DNA from: CALCKU01 sp964654665 | GTDB taxonomy: Bacteria > Pseudomonadota > Alphaproteobacteria > Caulobacterales > Maricaulaceae | Length of the DNA stretch: 64,000 nt | Assembly (NCBI GenBank): GCA_964654665.1 | Contig: CAZZKV010000001.1 | Span: 124,001-188,000, forward strand | Reading direction: 5' to 3' | Notes under the pieces: generated by a model | The model's database searches: none | Seen by the model: the letters and a program-made list of their open reading frames with translations, nothing else | Told to the model about the DNA's origin: nothing | Part shown: positions 44,928-53,653 of the stretch, piece by piece | How positions within the stretch are numbered: position 1 is the stretch's first letter | Layout of the letters: each line of letters begins with the position of its first letter | Position numbers and translations under genes: made by a program

Positions 44928-46448
44928 TTATATTTTTTGGTCAAACTCTCCGATTTCGTTATATTGTGCGAGTCGCTTTTCGATTTCGCGGAACATACCA
45001 ATCATATTAGCTTCGGAAGTTGGGCTTTCGACAACAACGACGAGGTTAGGGGTGTTAGAGCTAGCCCGCATCAGGCCCCATGTGCCATCTTCCAATGTTA
45101 AGCGCACGCCATTGACCGTATTCACATCGACGATTTTCTGGCCTAGAATCGTCACGCCATTATCGGCAGACGATTGCACATCTTTAATAATCCGATCGAC
45201 AACGCCATATTTTTCTTCATCCGCACAATAGGGTGACATGGTTGGACTGCCCCATGTTTTGGGTAAAGCCCGGCGTAAATCTGCCATGGATTTACCGGGG
45301 TTGCGGTCCAGCATCTGCAAGATAGCAATGGCAGAAGTCAGGCCGCAATCATAGCCGCGTCCGATAGGAGCGTTAAAGAAATAATGACCGGATTTTTCAA
45401 AACCAACAAGCGCGTTAAGCTCTTTCGACCGGCGCTTAATATAACTATGGCCGGTTTTATAATAATCCGTTTTTGCCCCATTTGCCAGAAGGACAGGGTC
45501 GGTTGCAAACAGGCCCGTTGATTTAACATCGGCAACGAATTGGGCGTTCGGGTATAAGGCCGAAAGGTCCCTGGCTAGCATGACTCCAACTTTATCGGCA
45601 AAAATTTCTTCACCTTCATTATCGACGACCCCGCAGCGATCCCCATCGCCGTCAAAGCCAAGCGCGACATCAGCTTTGTTATCTAGGCAGGCATCCCGCA
45701 TTGCATGCAACATTTTCATATCTTCGGGGTTTGGGTTGTAATTCGGAAAGCTGTAATCGAGATCGCATTCGACAGCGACAACATCCGCACCAATGCGGGT
45801 TAAAACTTCTTCGGCAAAAGCACCCGCTGTGCCATTACCACAAGCGGCCACGACTTTGATTTTATTTTTAAGTTTTACACCGTCAACAAGATCATCAATG
45901 AAGGCTTGTCGTACACCTTCTACATAACGGTAAGCGCCGCCGGGTTTATGCTGGCTTTGGGCTTGCAGCACAATTTCCTTGAGGCGCGACATTTCATCCG
46001 GTCCAAAGGTGAGCGGAGGTTCTATGCCCATCTTTACGCCCGTCCAGCCATTTGAATTATGGCTGGCTGTAACCATAGCGACACCCGGACAGTTTAAATG
46101 GAATTGTGCAAAATACGCAGTGGGGGATAGAGCCAGCCCTATATCCAAAACCTCGATCCCCGCATTGACAAGGCCCAGCATTAACGCCTGTTTAATCCCA
46201 AGAGAATAATGACGGAAATCATGACCCACGACCATTTTTGGCTCAACGCCGCGTTCATGCATTAACGTACCCAAACCTTCGCCCAAAGCCTGAACACCGT
46301 ATAGATTAAGCTCGGATGGCTTATCATCACCCGGAAGGCCAAAATACCAGCGTGCATCATATTCACGAAACCCTGTTGGCTTTACAAGTGCTTGTGTTTC
46401 AAATTCAATTGTATTGGGCGATAGGGCCGGTTGGGGTTTGCGGGTCAT
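44928..46448 (-). CDS. Phosphomannomutase/phosphoglucomutase
   Basis: Moves phosphate between C1 and C6 of hexoses for sugar-nucleotide supply. 506 residues, the length of AlgC/ManB-type enzymes. The phosphoserine loop is TASHNSNGWTGVKMG, the Mg loop is GFDGDGDRCGVVDNEG, the sugar-binding loop GFEKSGHYFFN and the phosphate-binding region ASSNTPNLVVVVE are all present. It follows kdsD and a glycosyltransferase on the same strand, which points to LPS or exopolysaccharide precursors. Confidence 0.93.
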   Translation of the reverse strand: MTRKPQPALSPNTIEFETQALVKPTGFREYDARWYFGLPGDDKPSELNLYGVQALGEGLGTLMHERGVEPKMVVGHDFRHYSLGIKQALMLGLVNAGIEVLDIGLALSPTAYFAQFHLNCPGVAMVTASHNSNGWTGVKMGIEPPLTFGPDEMSRLKEIVLQAQSQHKPGGAYRYVEGVRQAFIDDLVDGVKLKNKIKVVAACGNGTAGAFAEEVLTRIGADVVAVECDLDYSFPNYNPNPEDMKMLHAMRDACLDNKADVALGFDGDGDRCGVVDNEGEEIFADKVGVMLARDLSALYPNAQFVADVKSTGLFATDPVLLANGAKTDYYKTGHSYIKRRSKELNALVGFEKSGHYFFNAPIGRGYDCGLTSAIAILQMLDRNPGKSMADLRRALPKTWGSPTMSPYCADEEKYGVVDRIIKDVQSSADNGVTILGQKIVDVNTVNGVRLTLEDGTWGLMRASSNTPNLVVVVESPTSEANMIGMFREIEKRLAQYNEIGEFDQKI

Positions 46449-46515
46449 TCTGGCGAATCCTTATAGGGTGTGAACGTGCCCAACTATATCATAGAGTTTA
46501 AATTTTTATGATAGA

Positions 46516-46539
46516 AAATGTTCGAATTCGAACATTTTT
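46516..46539. promoter_or_regulatory. Perfect 24 bp palindrome between kdsD and the hexomutase gene
   Basis: The left half is AAAATGTTCGAA and the right half its exact reverse complement, with no spacer. It lies 68-91 bp upstream of the hexomutase start. In RNA it would fold as a hairpin with T-rich ends, so a terminator/attenuator for kdsD is possible; as DNA it could be an operator. The inner GTTCGAATTCGAAC does not fit the alphaproteobacterial LexA spacing GTTC-N7-GTTC. Confidence 0.55.
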
Positions 46540-46547
46540 TTTGAAAA

Positions 46548-47507
46548 TTATGCAAGACCAGCCCGTAAAAAATCATGCATGTGAACAATACCAATAGGTT
46601 TTTTATTCTCGAGTACAAACATTTGCATAACTTTAGGGGGCTGACTTGTCATACGCCTTAAAGCATTGGCAGCCAGCTCGTCAGCGTGGGTAGATTTTGG
46701 AGATGTTGTCATAATATCGGTCACAGACCGGTGGGTTAAATCAGAAGAAAGATGGCGGCGAATATCGCCATCTGTGATGAGGCCAGAAAGGGTGCCTCTG
46801 CTATCCAAAATGCCAACACAGCCGAAGCCTTTTGTGTTCATTGTAATTAAGGCTTCTGATATGGTGGTTCCAGCCGGTACCAAAGGGAGATGTTCACCGC
46901 TATGCATTAGATCGCTAACAGTCGCTAGCGATGCCCCTAATGCGCCGCCGGGATGGAAGGTTTTAAAATCTGTTGCGGTGAAGCCTTTGGCTTCGAGTAA
47001 AGCAACCGCTAATGCATCGCCCAAGGCTATTTGTAATGTGGTCGAGGTTGTCGGTGCGCGGGTTTCTGCACAGGCTTCAGGTGCATTTGGCAAGTTGAGC
47101 ACATGATCTGCTGCGCGGCCTAAAGTGCTGTTCGCCTTTGCCGTCATAGCTATAAGTGGAATAGAGAAGCGGCGAGAATACCCGATTAGGTCTGCTAACT
47201 CCTGTGTTTCGCCGGACCGGGAGAGGGCAATAACAGCGTCGTCAACCGTTATCATTCCCATATCTCCGTGGCTGGCTTCTGTTGGGTGAATATAAATGGC
47301 TGGCGAACCGGTGCTGGCCAGCGTGGCTGCGATTTTGCGCGCAACATGACCGGATTTGCCGACGCCGGACAATACAATACGGCCCTTGATGATGGCCAGA
47401 GCCTCAACACAATTGGCAAAGCTGTCATTCAATCCCTTAGCCAGAGATTGCAATGCCGTAATTTCGGTTTCAAGAACACGGCGTCCCGTTTTAATATGGT
47501 TTGTCAT
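46548..47507 (-). CDS. kdsD: Arabinose-5-phosphate isomerase KdsD/KpsF
   Basis: Turns ribulose-5-phosphate into arabinose-5-phosphate, first step to Kdo of LPS. 319 residues. The N-terminal SIS domain has LSGVGKSGHVARKIAATLAS, HPTEASHGDMGMI, ALSRSGETQELADLI and the TTSTTLQIALGDALAV block; two CBS domains follow (about 205-319). Both the isomerase and CBS parts are complete. It lies 12 bp after the glycosyltransferase stop, so the two share a transcript. Confidence 0.95.
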   Translation of the reverse strand: MTNHIKTGRRVLETEITALQSLAKGLNDSFANCVEALAIIKGRIVLSGVGKSGHVARKIAATLASTGSPAIYIHPTEASHGDMGMITVDDAVIALSRSGETQELADLIGYSRRFSIPLIAMTAKANSTLGRAADHVLNLPNAPEACAETRAPTTSTTLQIALGDALAVALLEAKGFTATDFKTFHPGGALGASLATVSDLMHSGEHLPLVPAGTTISEALITMNTKGFGCVGILDSRGTLSGLITDGDIRRHLSSDLTHRSVTDIMTTSPKSTHADELAANALRRMTSQPPKVMQMFVLENKKPIGIVHMHDFLRAGLA

Positions 47508-47519
47508 AAAAGAGGTTTA

Positions 47520-48554
47520 TCAGTCTTTTTGCTGGATAGGAACAGGGGCGTGATCGCGACGTAGAAAGGTAAGAGGGGAAATGGACATAACACGCATTAA
47601 AGCAAATAACCCTAGTTTGCGTGCTGGATGAATATTGGCGCGGCTCTGCCAGATGTCGGGAATGGCTTTTACGCCATGCCAAATGCCGCGCCACGTAGGC
47701 TGAGCCCTGCCCGGTCGAAAAAGGGACCATATCATAAAGGCAATATTGAGAACGATATGGAGAGGGCCAAATATCCATAAACCCAGAGCCGGCATGTTCT
47801 TTACGAATGTCCAAATACGGTTTCGTGTACCGTGATAAACAGCGAATGTACTGGCCTTGCCTGTTATACCACTACTGACATGATCAACAATGGCTGTGTG
47901 GCTTTGAATACATATTCCGCCTGCCAGCCGCATCCGAAAGGCCAGGTCAACATCTTCATGATAGCAGAAAAACCGTTCATCAAAGCCGCCGAGCGAAAGA
48001 AAGGTTTCGCGGTGATAGAGCGCGGCCGCAGCACAGGGGCCAAATACCTCTGCTGTCTTGAGGTCGGATTTATTATCGCTTGATGTTACCATATGGCCAT
48101 GTTTTCCGCGCCATGCGAGGCCCGAGATATGGTAAAAATCTCCGGTCCCGTCATAGGTGTTAGGATCTAATGCCATGAATTGTGTGCTGCCGACCATAGT
48201 GACTTGTGGTGAGAGTGTTGTCGCTTTAATCAGATTTTCCAGCCAATTTTCGCGGGCAAAAGCATCTGGATTGAGCATTGCCAGCCAGTTACCTCGGGAT
48301 TTTTTAGCGGCTAGATTATTACCTGCAGCAAACCCGAGATTAGTTTCAGATTTGATAATATTGAAACGTGTGTCTAGTTTGGATAATGTGTCGAGTGATC
48401 CATCTGTTGATCCATTATCAACAATAAAACATTCGAAATTTTTTAGAGTTTGCGCTGCGACAGAGGCAATACTACGGGCGAGCCATTGGCCGCCATTGTA
48501 ATTGACGATTATAATAGAAATTTCAGGCACGCTGTTCATAGGGCTATGTGGCAA
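47520..48554 (-). CDS. Family 2 glycosyltransferase (rhamnosyltransferase-like)
   Basis: 344 residues. TTG 48554 has TGAGG 6 nt upstream; ATG 48539, five codons in, is the other choice. GT-A fold: SIIIVNYNGGQWLARSIASV near the N-terminus, VDNGSTDGSLDTL, NLGFAAGNNLA, then the DAFARENWLENLI segment and GGFDERFFCYHEDVDLAFRM with the general base. This is the WbbL/GT2 pattern. The C-terminal 100 residues hold hydrophobic stretches that may rest on the membrane. With kdsD it suggests cell-surface glycan synthesis. Confidence 0.9.
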   Translation of the reverse strand: MPHSPMNSVPEISIIIVNYNGGQWLARSIASVAAQTLKNFECFIVDNGSTDGSLDTLSKLDTRFNIIKSETNLGFAAGNNLAAKKSRGNWLAMLNPDAFARENWLENLIKATTLSPQVTMVGSTQFMALDPNTYDGTGDFYHISGLAWRGKHGHMVTSSDNKSDLKTAEVFGPCAAAALYHRETFLSLGGFDERFFCYHEDVDLAFRMRLAGGICIQSHTAIVDHVSSGITGKASTFAVYHGTRNRIWTFVKNMPALGLWIFGPLHIVLNIAFMIWSLFRPGRAQPTWRGIWHGVKAIPDIWQSRANIHPARKLGLFALMRVMSISPLTFLRRDHAPVPIQQKD

Positions 48555-48743
48555 ATTTAACCTCAGGGGTCACGCATTAATCACAAACTGTAACGAGTGC
48601 TTTCTTGAGATGGAAATGAATGTATAAAGATATAATAAAATTGTTATATGCTATTGACGATCTTTAACTTCGCGCTTAAGGGCATTTTAACACGCCTCGC
48701 GTATAGGCCTTTTCATTCGCCTGACATATAAGGAAAGCTTAAT

Positions 48744-50153
48744 ATGAGCGCTCATGATTACATTGTAAAAGACATTGCTTTGGCCGATTATGGCCGTAAA
48801 GAACTTGATATTGCTGAAACTGAAATGCCGGGTCTTATGGCCTTGCGTGAAGAGTTTGGCGATAATAAACCCTTAAAGGGTGCGCGTATTGTTGGGTCAT
48901 TGCATATGACAATTCAGACAGCGGTTCTGATTGAAACTCTAACAGCATTGGGCGCAGATGTACGTTGGGCCTCTTGTAATATTTATTCAACGCAAGATCA
49001 TGCGGCAGCGGCTATTGCCGCGGCAGGTGTACCCGTTTTTGCCGTTAAAGGACAAACATTGGAAGAGCACTGGGATTATCTTGATAAGTCATTTTTGTTT
49101 GAAGAGGGTCCGAATATCATTCTTGATGATGGCGGTGATGCGACGCTTTACATTTTACTGGGTGCGCGTGTTGAAGCGGGCGAAAAGGATCTTATCGAAG
49201 GTGAACCGGGATCTGAAGAAGAAGCGGCTATTTTCGCGCAAATCAAAAAGCGTATGGCGGCTAGCCCGGGCTGGTTTACAAGAATGCGCGATCAGATCGT
49301 TGGCGTTTCTGAAGAAACGACAACAGGGGTTCACCGTCTTTATGAATTGGTTGAAAAAGGACAACTGCCCTTCCCTGCTATCAATGTGAATGATAGTGTT
49401 ACAAAATCCAAATTTGATAATAAATATGGCTGTAAAGAATCGCTCGTTGACGGTATCCGCCGTGCAACGGATACAATGATGGCTGGCAAAACCGCTGTTG
49501 TTCTGGGGTATGGCGATGTCGGTAAAGGCTCTGCTGCCTCGCTTCGCGGCGCGGGTGCGCGCGTTAAAGTAACGGAGATTGATCCGATTTGCGCTTTGCA
49601 AGCCGCGATGGATGGTTTTGAAGTTACAACGCTTGAAGATACGCTCGATACAGCTGATATTTTTGTGACAACAACGGGGAATAAAGATGTTATTCGCCTT
49701 GAGCATATGCGAGCGATGAAAGACATGGCGATTGTTGGTAATATTGGCCATTTCGATAATGAAATCCAAGTCGCTGCGCTCAAAAACTTTGAATGGACGA
49801 ATATCAAAGATCAGGTTGATATGGTCACTTTCCCGAAAGGTAATCGTATGATCTTGCTCTCCCAAGGTCGCCTATTGAATTTGGGTAATGCGACCGGGCA
49901 TCCGTCTTTCGTGATGTCAGCATCTTTCACAAACCAAGTCCTCGCGCAGATTGAACTTTGGGAAGACTCCAAAGCGTCGACGCCGCGCTATGAAAATAAA
50001 GTTTATATGCTTCCAAAACATCTTGATGAAAAAGTCGCACGCCTACATCTTGAAAAAATTGGTGTGAAGCTAACAGAGATGAGCAAAGAGCAAGCTGACT
50101 ATATTGGTGTTAATCAATCCGGTCCTTATAAACCAGAGCATTACCGCTATTAA
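48744..50153 (+). CDS. ahcY: S-adenosylhomocysteinase AhcY
   Basis: Splits S-adenosylhomocysteine to homocysteine and adenosine, relieving product inhibition of methyltransferases. 469 residues with the long-form insert (about 150-190) typical of proteobacterial enzymes. Key parts: GSLHMTIQTAVLIETL, STQDHAAAAIA, NDSVTKSKFDNKYGC, the NAD site VVLGYGDVGKGSAASLRG and HPSFVMSASFTNQ, and the end GPYKPEHYRY. AAGGAAAG precedes the ATG. It is followed by metK on the same strand after an 88 bp leader. Confidence 0.98.
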   Translation: MSAHDYIVKDIALADYGRKELDIAETEMPGLMALREEFGDNKPLKGARIVGSLHMTIQTAVLIETLTALGADVRWASCNIYSTQDHAAAAIAAAGVPVFAVKGQTLEEHWDYLDKSFLFEEGPNIILDDGGDATLYILLGARVEAGEKDLIEGEPGSEEEAAIFAQIKKRMAASPGWFTRMRDQIVGVSEETTTGVHRLYELVEKGQLPFPAINVNDSVTKSKFDNKYGCKESLVDGIRRATDTMMAGKTAVVLGYGDVGKGSAASLRGAGARVKVTEIDPICALQAAMDGFEVTTLEDTLDTADIFVTTTGNKDVIRLEHMRAMKDMAIVGNIGHFDNEIQVAALKNFEWTNIKDQVDMVTFPKGNRMILLSQGRLLNLGNATGHPSFVMSASFTNQVLAQIELWEDSKASTPRYENKVYMLPKHLDEKVARLHLEKIGVKLTEMSKEQADYIGVNQSGPYKPEHYRY

Positions 50154-50161
50154 AAATTCAG

Positions 50162-50183
50162 GCGCGCCTATTTTGTGGCGCGC
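50162..50183 (+). terminator. G/C-rich hairpin after ahcY
   Basis: GCGCGCC, an 8 nt AT loop, then GGCGCGC, starting about 9 bp after the ahcY stop. It has no real T-run after it (TATAACTCCTCTTTA), so it may be a partial terminator or a transcript-stabilising end rather than a full stop. Confidence 0.5.
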
Positions 50184-50187
50184 TATA

Positions 50188-50236
50188 ACTCCTCTTTATA
50201 ACATTATAAAAAGCGAAGAGCCTTAAAATCAGGAGT
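50188..50236 (+). promoter_or_regulatory. Possible ribosome-site-masking leader of metK
   Basis: ACTCCT (50188-50193) is the exact complement of AGGAGT (50231-50236), the ribosome binding site of metK. A second pair CTCTT/AAGAG (50192-50196/50216-50220) overlaps the first arm, so the two pairings compete. This is the layout of a switch that hides or frees the site. It does not match SAM-I, SAM-II or SAM/SAH riboswitch consensus that I can recall. Function is inference. Confidence 0.35.
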
Positions 50237-50241
50237 GTGCC

Positions 50242-51435
50242 ATGGGCCGCCAAACTTATTATTTTACGTCCGAATCCGTATCCGAAGGCCATCCAGATAA
50301 GGTTTCTGACCGTATTTCGGATGAGATTGTTGACCTTTATTTCCGAAATTCCATTGCAGCCGGTATGTCGCCTTGGGATGTACGTGTTGCAGCGGAAACA
50401 CTCACGACTACAAACCGCGTTGTTATTGCGGGTGAAACACGGGGGATGGATGTTTCTAAAGCTGAAGTCGAAGCCGTGGCCCGTGCTGCGATTAAAGATA
50501 TAGGCTATGAACAATCGGGGTTCCATCATGCTCATGCCGAAGTTGATGTACTGTTACACGCGCAATCTGTAGATATTGCTGCGGGTGTTGATAAAGGTAC
50601 GGGCACGCATAAAGAAGAAGGCGCCGGCGACCAAGGGATCATGTTTGGATATGCGTCTAATGAAGTCGAAGGCGCGCTTATGCCAGCTCCGATATATTAC
50701 TCGCACAAAATCCTTGAGCGTTTGGCGCAGGTTCGCCATTCAAACGCGGCGACAGGTCTGGAACCTGACGCGAAATCACAAGTCTCTGTACGCTATGAGA
50801 ACGGACGCCCTGTTGAAGCGTCTGCGATTGTGCTTTCAACACAACATGCGGATGGACTCTCCCCGGCAGATATTTCCGATATTGTAAAGCCTTATATTCA
50901 TGAGGTTATGCCCGAAGGTTGGATCACGGATAAGACGGTATTTCACATTAACCCGACCGGCAATTTTGTTATTGGTGGCCCTGACGGAGATGCAGGCCTT
51001 ACAGGACGTAAGATCATTGTTGATACTTACGGTGGTATGGCTCCGCATGGCGGTGGCGCATTTTCGGGAAAAGATCCAACAAAAGTTGACCGCAGCGCAG
51101 CCTATGCATCGCGTTATTTGGCGAAGAATATTGTAGCGTCTGGCCTTGTAGATTGGGCGAATATCCAGCTCTCTTACGCTATTGGCGTGGCTGAACCGAC
51201 ATCTATCTATGTTGAATTGGATGAAAAACACGCAGCTCTGGCTGAACGGCTTGAACAGGTTTTGCCCAATTTGATGAGCTTGACACCACGCGGCATTCGC
51301 TCGCACCTTAATTTGAACCAAGCGATCTATGCGCGTACAGCCGCCTATGGTCATTTTGGCCGCACGCCGGATGCAGATGGTGGATTTTCTTGGGAAAAAA
51401 CAGATTTAGCGGATAAGATAAAAGCGGCAGTTTAA
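50242..51435 (+). CDS. metK: S-adenosylmethionine synthetase MetK
   Basis: Makes SAM from methionine and ATP. 397 residues. The ATP/metal site is FTSESVSEGHPDKVSDRISD; the signature GAGDQGIMFGYA, the P-loop-like GGGAFSGKDPTKVDRS and the NPTGNFVIGGPDGDAGLTGR segment are all complete. The site AGGAG lies 6 nt before the ATG. Placed after ahcY, it closes the activated-methyl cycle from the other side; the methionine synthase is not in the window. Confidence 0.98.
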   Translation: MGRQTYYFTSESVSEGHPDKVSDRISDEIVDLYFRNSIAAGMSPWDVRVAAETLTTTNRVVIAGETRGMDVSKAEVEAVARAAIKDIGYEQSGFHHAHAEVDVLLHAQSVDIAAGVDKGTGTHKEEGAGDQGIMFGYASNEVEGALMPAPIYYSHKILERLAQVRHSNAATGLEPDAKSQVSVRYENGRPVEASAIVLSTQHADGLSPADISDIVKPYIHEVMPEGWITDKTVFHINPTGNFVIGGPDGDAGLTGRKIIVDTYGGMAPHGGGAFSGKDPTKVDRSAAYASRYLAKNIVASGLVDWANIQLSYAIGVAEPTSIYVELDEKHAALAERLEQVLPNLMSLTPRGIRSHLNLNQAIYARTAAYGHFGRTPDADGGFSWEKTDLADKIKAAV

Positions 51436-51456
51436 TCGTGCGGTTTTAAAGATGAA

Positions 51457-51496
51457 AAAGGCGGTTCTGCCGGAATAAGGACGCCGCCTTTATTGT
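51457..51496 (+). terminator. Terminator after metK
   Basis: AAAGGCGG (51457-51464) and CCGCCTTT (51484-51491) form an 8 bp stem with a 19 nt loop, followed by ATTGTTTTG. About 20 bp after the metK stop. Confidence 0.75.
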
Positions 51497-51584
51497 TTTG
51501 ACTGATCTGCAATTTGTTAGATATTTCGGTTTGGTTTTAGCCGCGTAATTGATGGTTTAGGCTATTATAATATACTTACTCAGG

Positions 51585-52034
51585 TTATTCCTTGGCTTTT
51601 GGAATATGGGTTTCGGTTACCCTTTCCATTTGCGCAGCCATGCTAGTCATAGTGTCTAGCATAGCACCGAATCCGTCTTCGTCACCAATCATGGAGATCA
51701 TAACGCCAAAGGCTGCATTGAAATCGGGTAAACCATTATCATCGCGCATTTCTAAGGCCCCGGAGTTTTCAATGCGTTTGGCGAAAGTTTCGCCGGTGCG
51801 TTTCATTTGATTGTGAAGCGTTTCATCTTTTACAATAGAGAGCATGTCTCCCATGATTGCATTCATGTCCGGCAACTCTGCTAAAGCTTTTTGCAATTCA
51901 GCTTGACTGGGTAATGTTGGTTTGGCTGTAAGGGTTTTCGGAGACTGTTTCGTGGAGGCATCCGGTTCGGGATGGGCCAAGACTGGGAATGATAAGGCAA
52001 GGGCTGCAAAAAACATAATGGATGTACGCAACAT
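51585..52034 (-). CDS. Secreted protein, unknown
   Basis: 149 residues with a signal peptide (MFFAALALSFPVLA) and a mature start at HPEPDAS. The mature part is acidic and helical, Met-rich (DMNAIMGDMLSIV, FGVMISMIGDED, LDTMTSMAAQME), with no cysteine. The Met-rich repeats recall periplasmic metal or chaperone proteins, but I do not recognise the family. GAAGGAAC precedes the ATG. Divergent from rimM. Confidence 0.75.
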   Translation of the reverse strand: MLRTSIMFFAALALSFPVLAHPEPDASTKQSPKTLTAKPTLPSQAELQKALAELPDMNAIMGDMLSIVKDETLHNQMKRTGETFAKRIENSGALEMRDDNGLPDFNAAFGVMISMIGDEDGFGAMLDTMTSMAAQMERVTETHIPKAKE

Positions 52035-52121
52035 AAAAAGTTCCTTCTTTTTAGTCAGTGCAAAAATACAAATCGCAAATCGCCAATGACTTTATGATCA
52101 TTCTATTCTAGCAAAGCCAAT

Positions 52122-52667
52122 ATGAATGAAACCCAAATGGATAAGACACCCACAAAAAGGCCGCTGATTTGTGTGGCTGCTATTGCCGGAGCTTTTGGGA
52201 TTAAGGGTGAAATCAAAGTAAAATCTTTTACGGAGGATCCACTGGCTTGTGCCGCTTATGGCCCGTTATTCAATGAGAGCGGTGATAGAATTTTAACGCC
52301 GCGTTCGGCTCGACCTATCAAAGGGGGCGTTGCTTTGCGTACCAGTGAAGTGATCACGCGTGAGCAAGCCGAGGCGCTTAAATCTGTAAAATTATATGTT
52401 CCGCGTGATGTGTTGCCAGAACTCAATGACGATGAATTCTATTTCGATGATTTGATCGGTTTGGAGGTGAAAACAGTAGATGGGAAGCGGGCGGGGCATG
52501 TGATAGCTGTCCATGAATTTGGTGCTGGCGACATGCTGGAAATAATGCCGCCAAAAACTGCTGAAAAACGAGCCAGTTTTTTTCACCCCTTTACCAAAAC
52601 CGCTACACCGAAAGTGGATATAAAGACCGGGCGTGTCATCATTATCCCGCAGATCGATACCGATTAA
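52122..52667 (+). CDS. rimM: 16S rRNA processing protein RimM (orphan location)
   Basis: Helps 30S subunit maturation with ribosomal protein S19. 181 residues. The N-terminal RimM domain reads VAAIAGAFGIKGEIKVKSFT, then LKSVKLYVPRDVLP and the PRC-barrel start FYFDDLIGLEVKTVDGK, ending VIIIPQID. An ATG 5 codons in is also possible. In most bacteria it is in rpsP-rimM-trmD-rplS; here both neighbours are on the other strand, so it is isolated. Confidence 0.94.
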   Translation: MNETQMDKTPTKRPLICVAAIAGAFGIKGEIKVKSFTEDPLACAAYGPLFNESGDRILTPRSARPIKGGVALRTSEVITREQAEALKSVKLYVPRDVLPELNDDEFYFDDLIGLEVKTVDGKRAGHVIAVHEFGAGDMLEIMPPKTAEKRASFFHPFTKTATPKVDIKTGRVIIIPQIDTD

Positions 52668-52675
52668 TTTAAGGG

Positions 52676-53653
52676 CTAAACAATGGCATAAATGCTCAGG
52701 CGTTCGATCATCCAGAACATACCGATGCCGCCAATCATATAAGTCATGATTTTGCGGGTTTTAACTGGAAGTATAGGGGATATTTTTGACATCCCCCACA
52801 ATCCTAAAATAATGACGACGATCACGCTGATTTGTCCTAATTCCACACCTAAGTTAAAGAGTGCGAGAGCATAGGCTTGTAATCCATCTGGCAGTCCAAC
52901 ATCGGCCAGTGCGCTGGCAAACCCGCAACCATGAATCAGGCCAACAGCAAAACTTATTAGATAAGGTCGCTGTGCAGATAATGTATGGTGACCATTGTTG
53001 TTTTTAATGATTTCAACAGCGAGTAAGACAAGACTGGCAGCGATTAGAATTTCAACCGGTCGTCCCGGTAGCGAAATTAGGCCAAAAACGGCCAGAGCTA
53101 ACGTAATAGAATGGGCTAAGGTGAAAGCGGTAGCGACTCCAATAAGCTGACGACGCTTCACAAGTAGAACTAGACCTATGACGAATAGCAAATGATCCCA
53201 TCCACCCAGAATATGATCAATACCGGACCGCAAATAATCTAGTAAAGGTAAGGCATTTGTTTCCGCTTCAAGGTTAAACCGTGGATTGGCCGGTTTGAGT
53301 AAAGCTGACAGTCTTGGTCCAGCTAAGGGGATTATTTGTATGTATCCATCTGTTAGCGTGCGCTCCAGCCCCTCTAGATAAATCTCACCTTGGGAAAGCG
53401 GGCAGCGCACACTCCAATACTCCAGTGCAATACCACTAGTGATACGTAAATCATGCGGGTGGATTTCGTTACAACCATCCGGGAGGATCGGTTTTATTTT
53501 AAGCCGTTTTCCGTTAATAACAGGTTGTTTCCATTGCAAATCCCATTCGCCTTTTTGTGTTTCGGTGAGCGAGAGAAAGACAGGTCGTACTTCATGGGCC
53601 TGTGCAATGATAGGAAAAATAAATAAGACTATTAGGGTAATCCAGCGGATCAT
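52676..53653 (-). CDS. HupE/UreJ family membrane protein
   Basis: 325 residues with a signal peptide (LIVLFIFPIIAQA). A periplasmic beta-rich N-terminal half (about 20-150) is followed by six or so membrane spans with the HupE/UreJ core SGIDHILGGWDHLLFVIGLV, FTLAHSITLALA, VEILIAASLVLLAVEI and GLIHGCGFASALADVGLP. The histidines fit metal (Ni/Co) transport, but in this DUF3604 setting the role may differ. It overlaps the isomerase gene by 4 bp. Confidence 0.92.
   Translation of the reverse strand: MIRWITLIVLFIFPIIAQAHEVRPVFLSLTETQKGEWDLQWKQPVINGKRLKIKPILPDGCNEIHPHDLRITSGIALEYWSVRCPLSQGEIYLEGLERTLTDGYIQIIPLAGPRLSALLKPANPRFNLEAETNALPLLDYLRSGIDHILGGWDHLLFVIGLVLLVKRRQLIGVATAFTLAHSITLALAVFGLISLPGRPVEILIAASLVLLAVEIIKNNNGHHTLSAQRPYLISFAVGLIHGCGFASALADVGLPDGLQAYALALFNLGVELGQISVIVVIILGLWGMSKISPILPVKTRKIMTYMIGGIGMFWMIERLSIYAIV

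Noticed and set aside
48555..48743. SAH riboswitch upstream of ahcY
   Set aside because: The 189 bp leader lacks the G/C-rich conserved core; no convincing fold.
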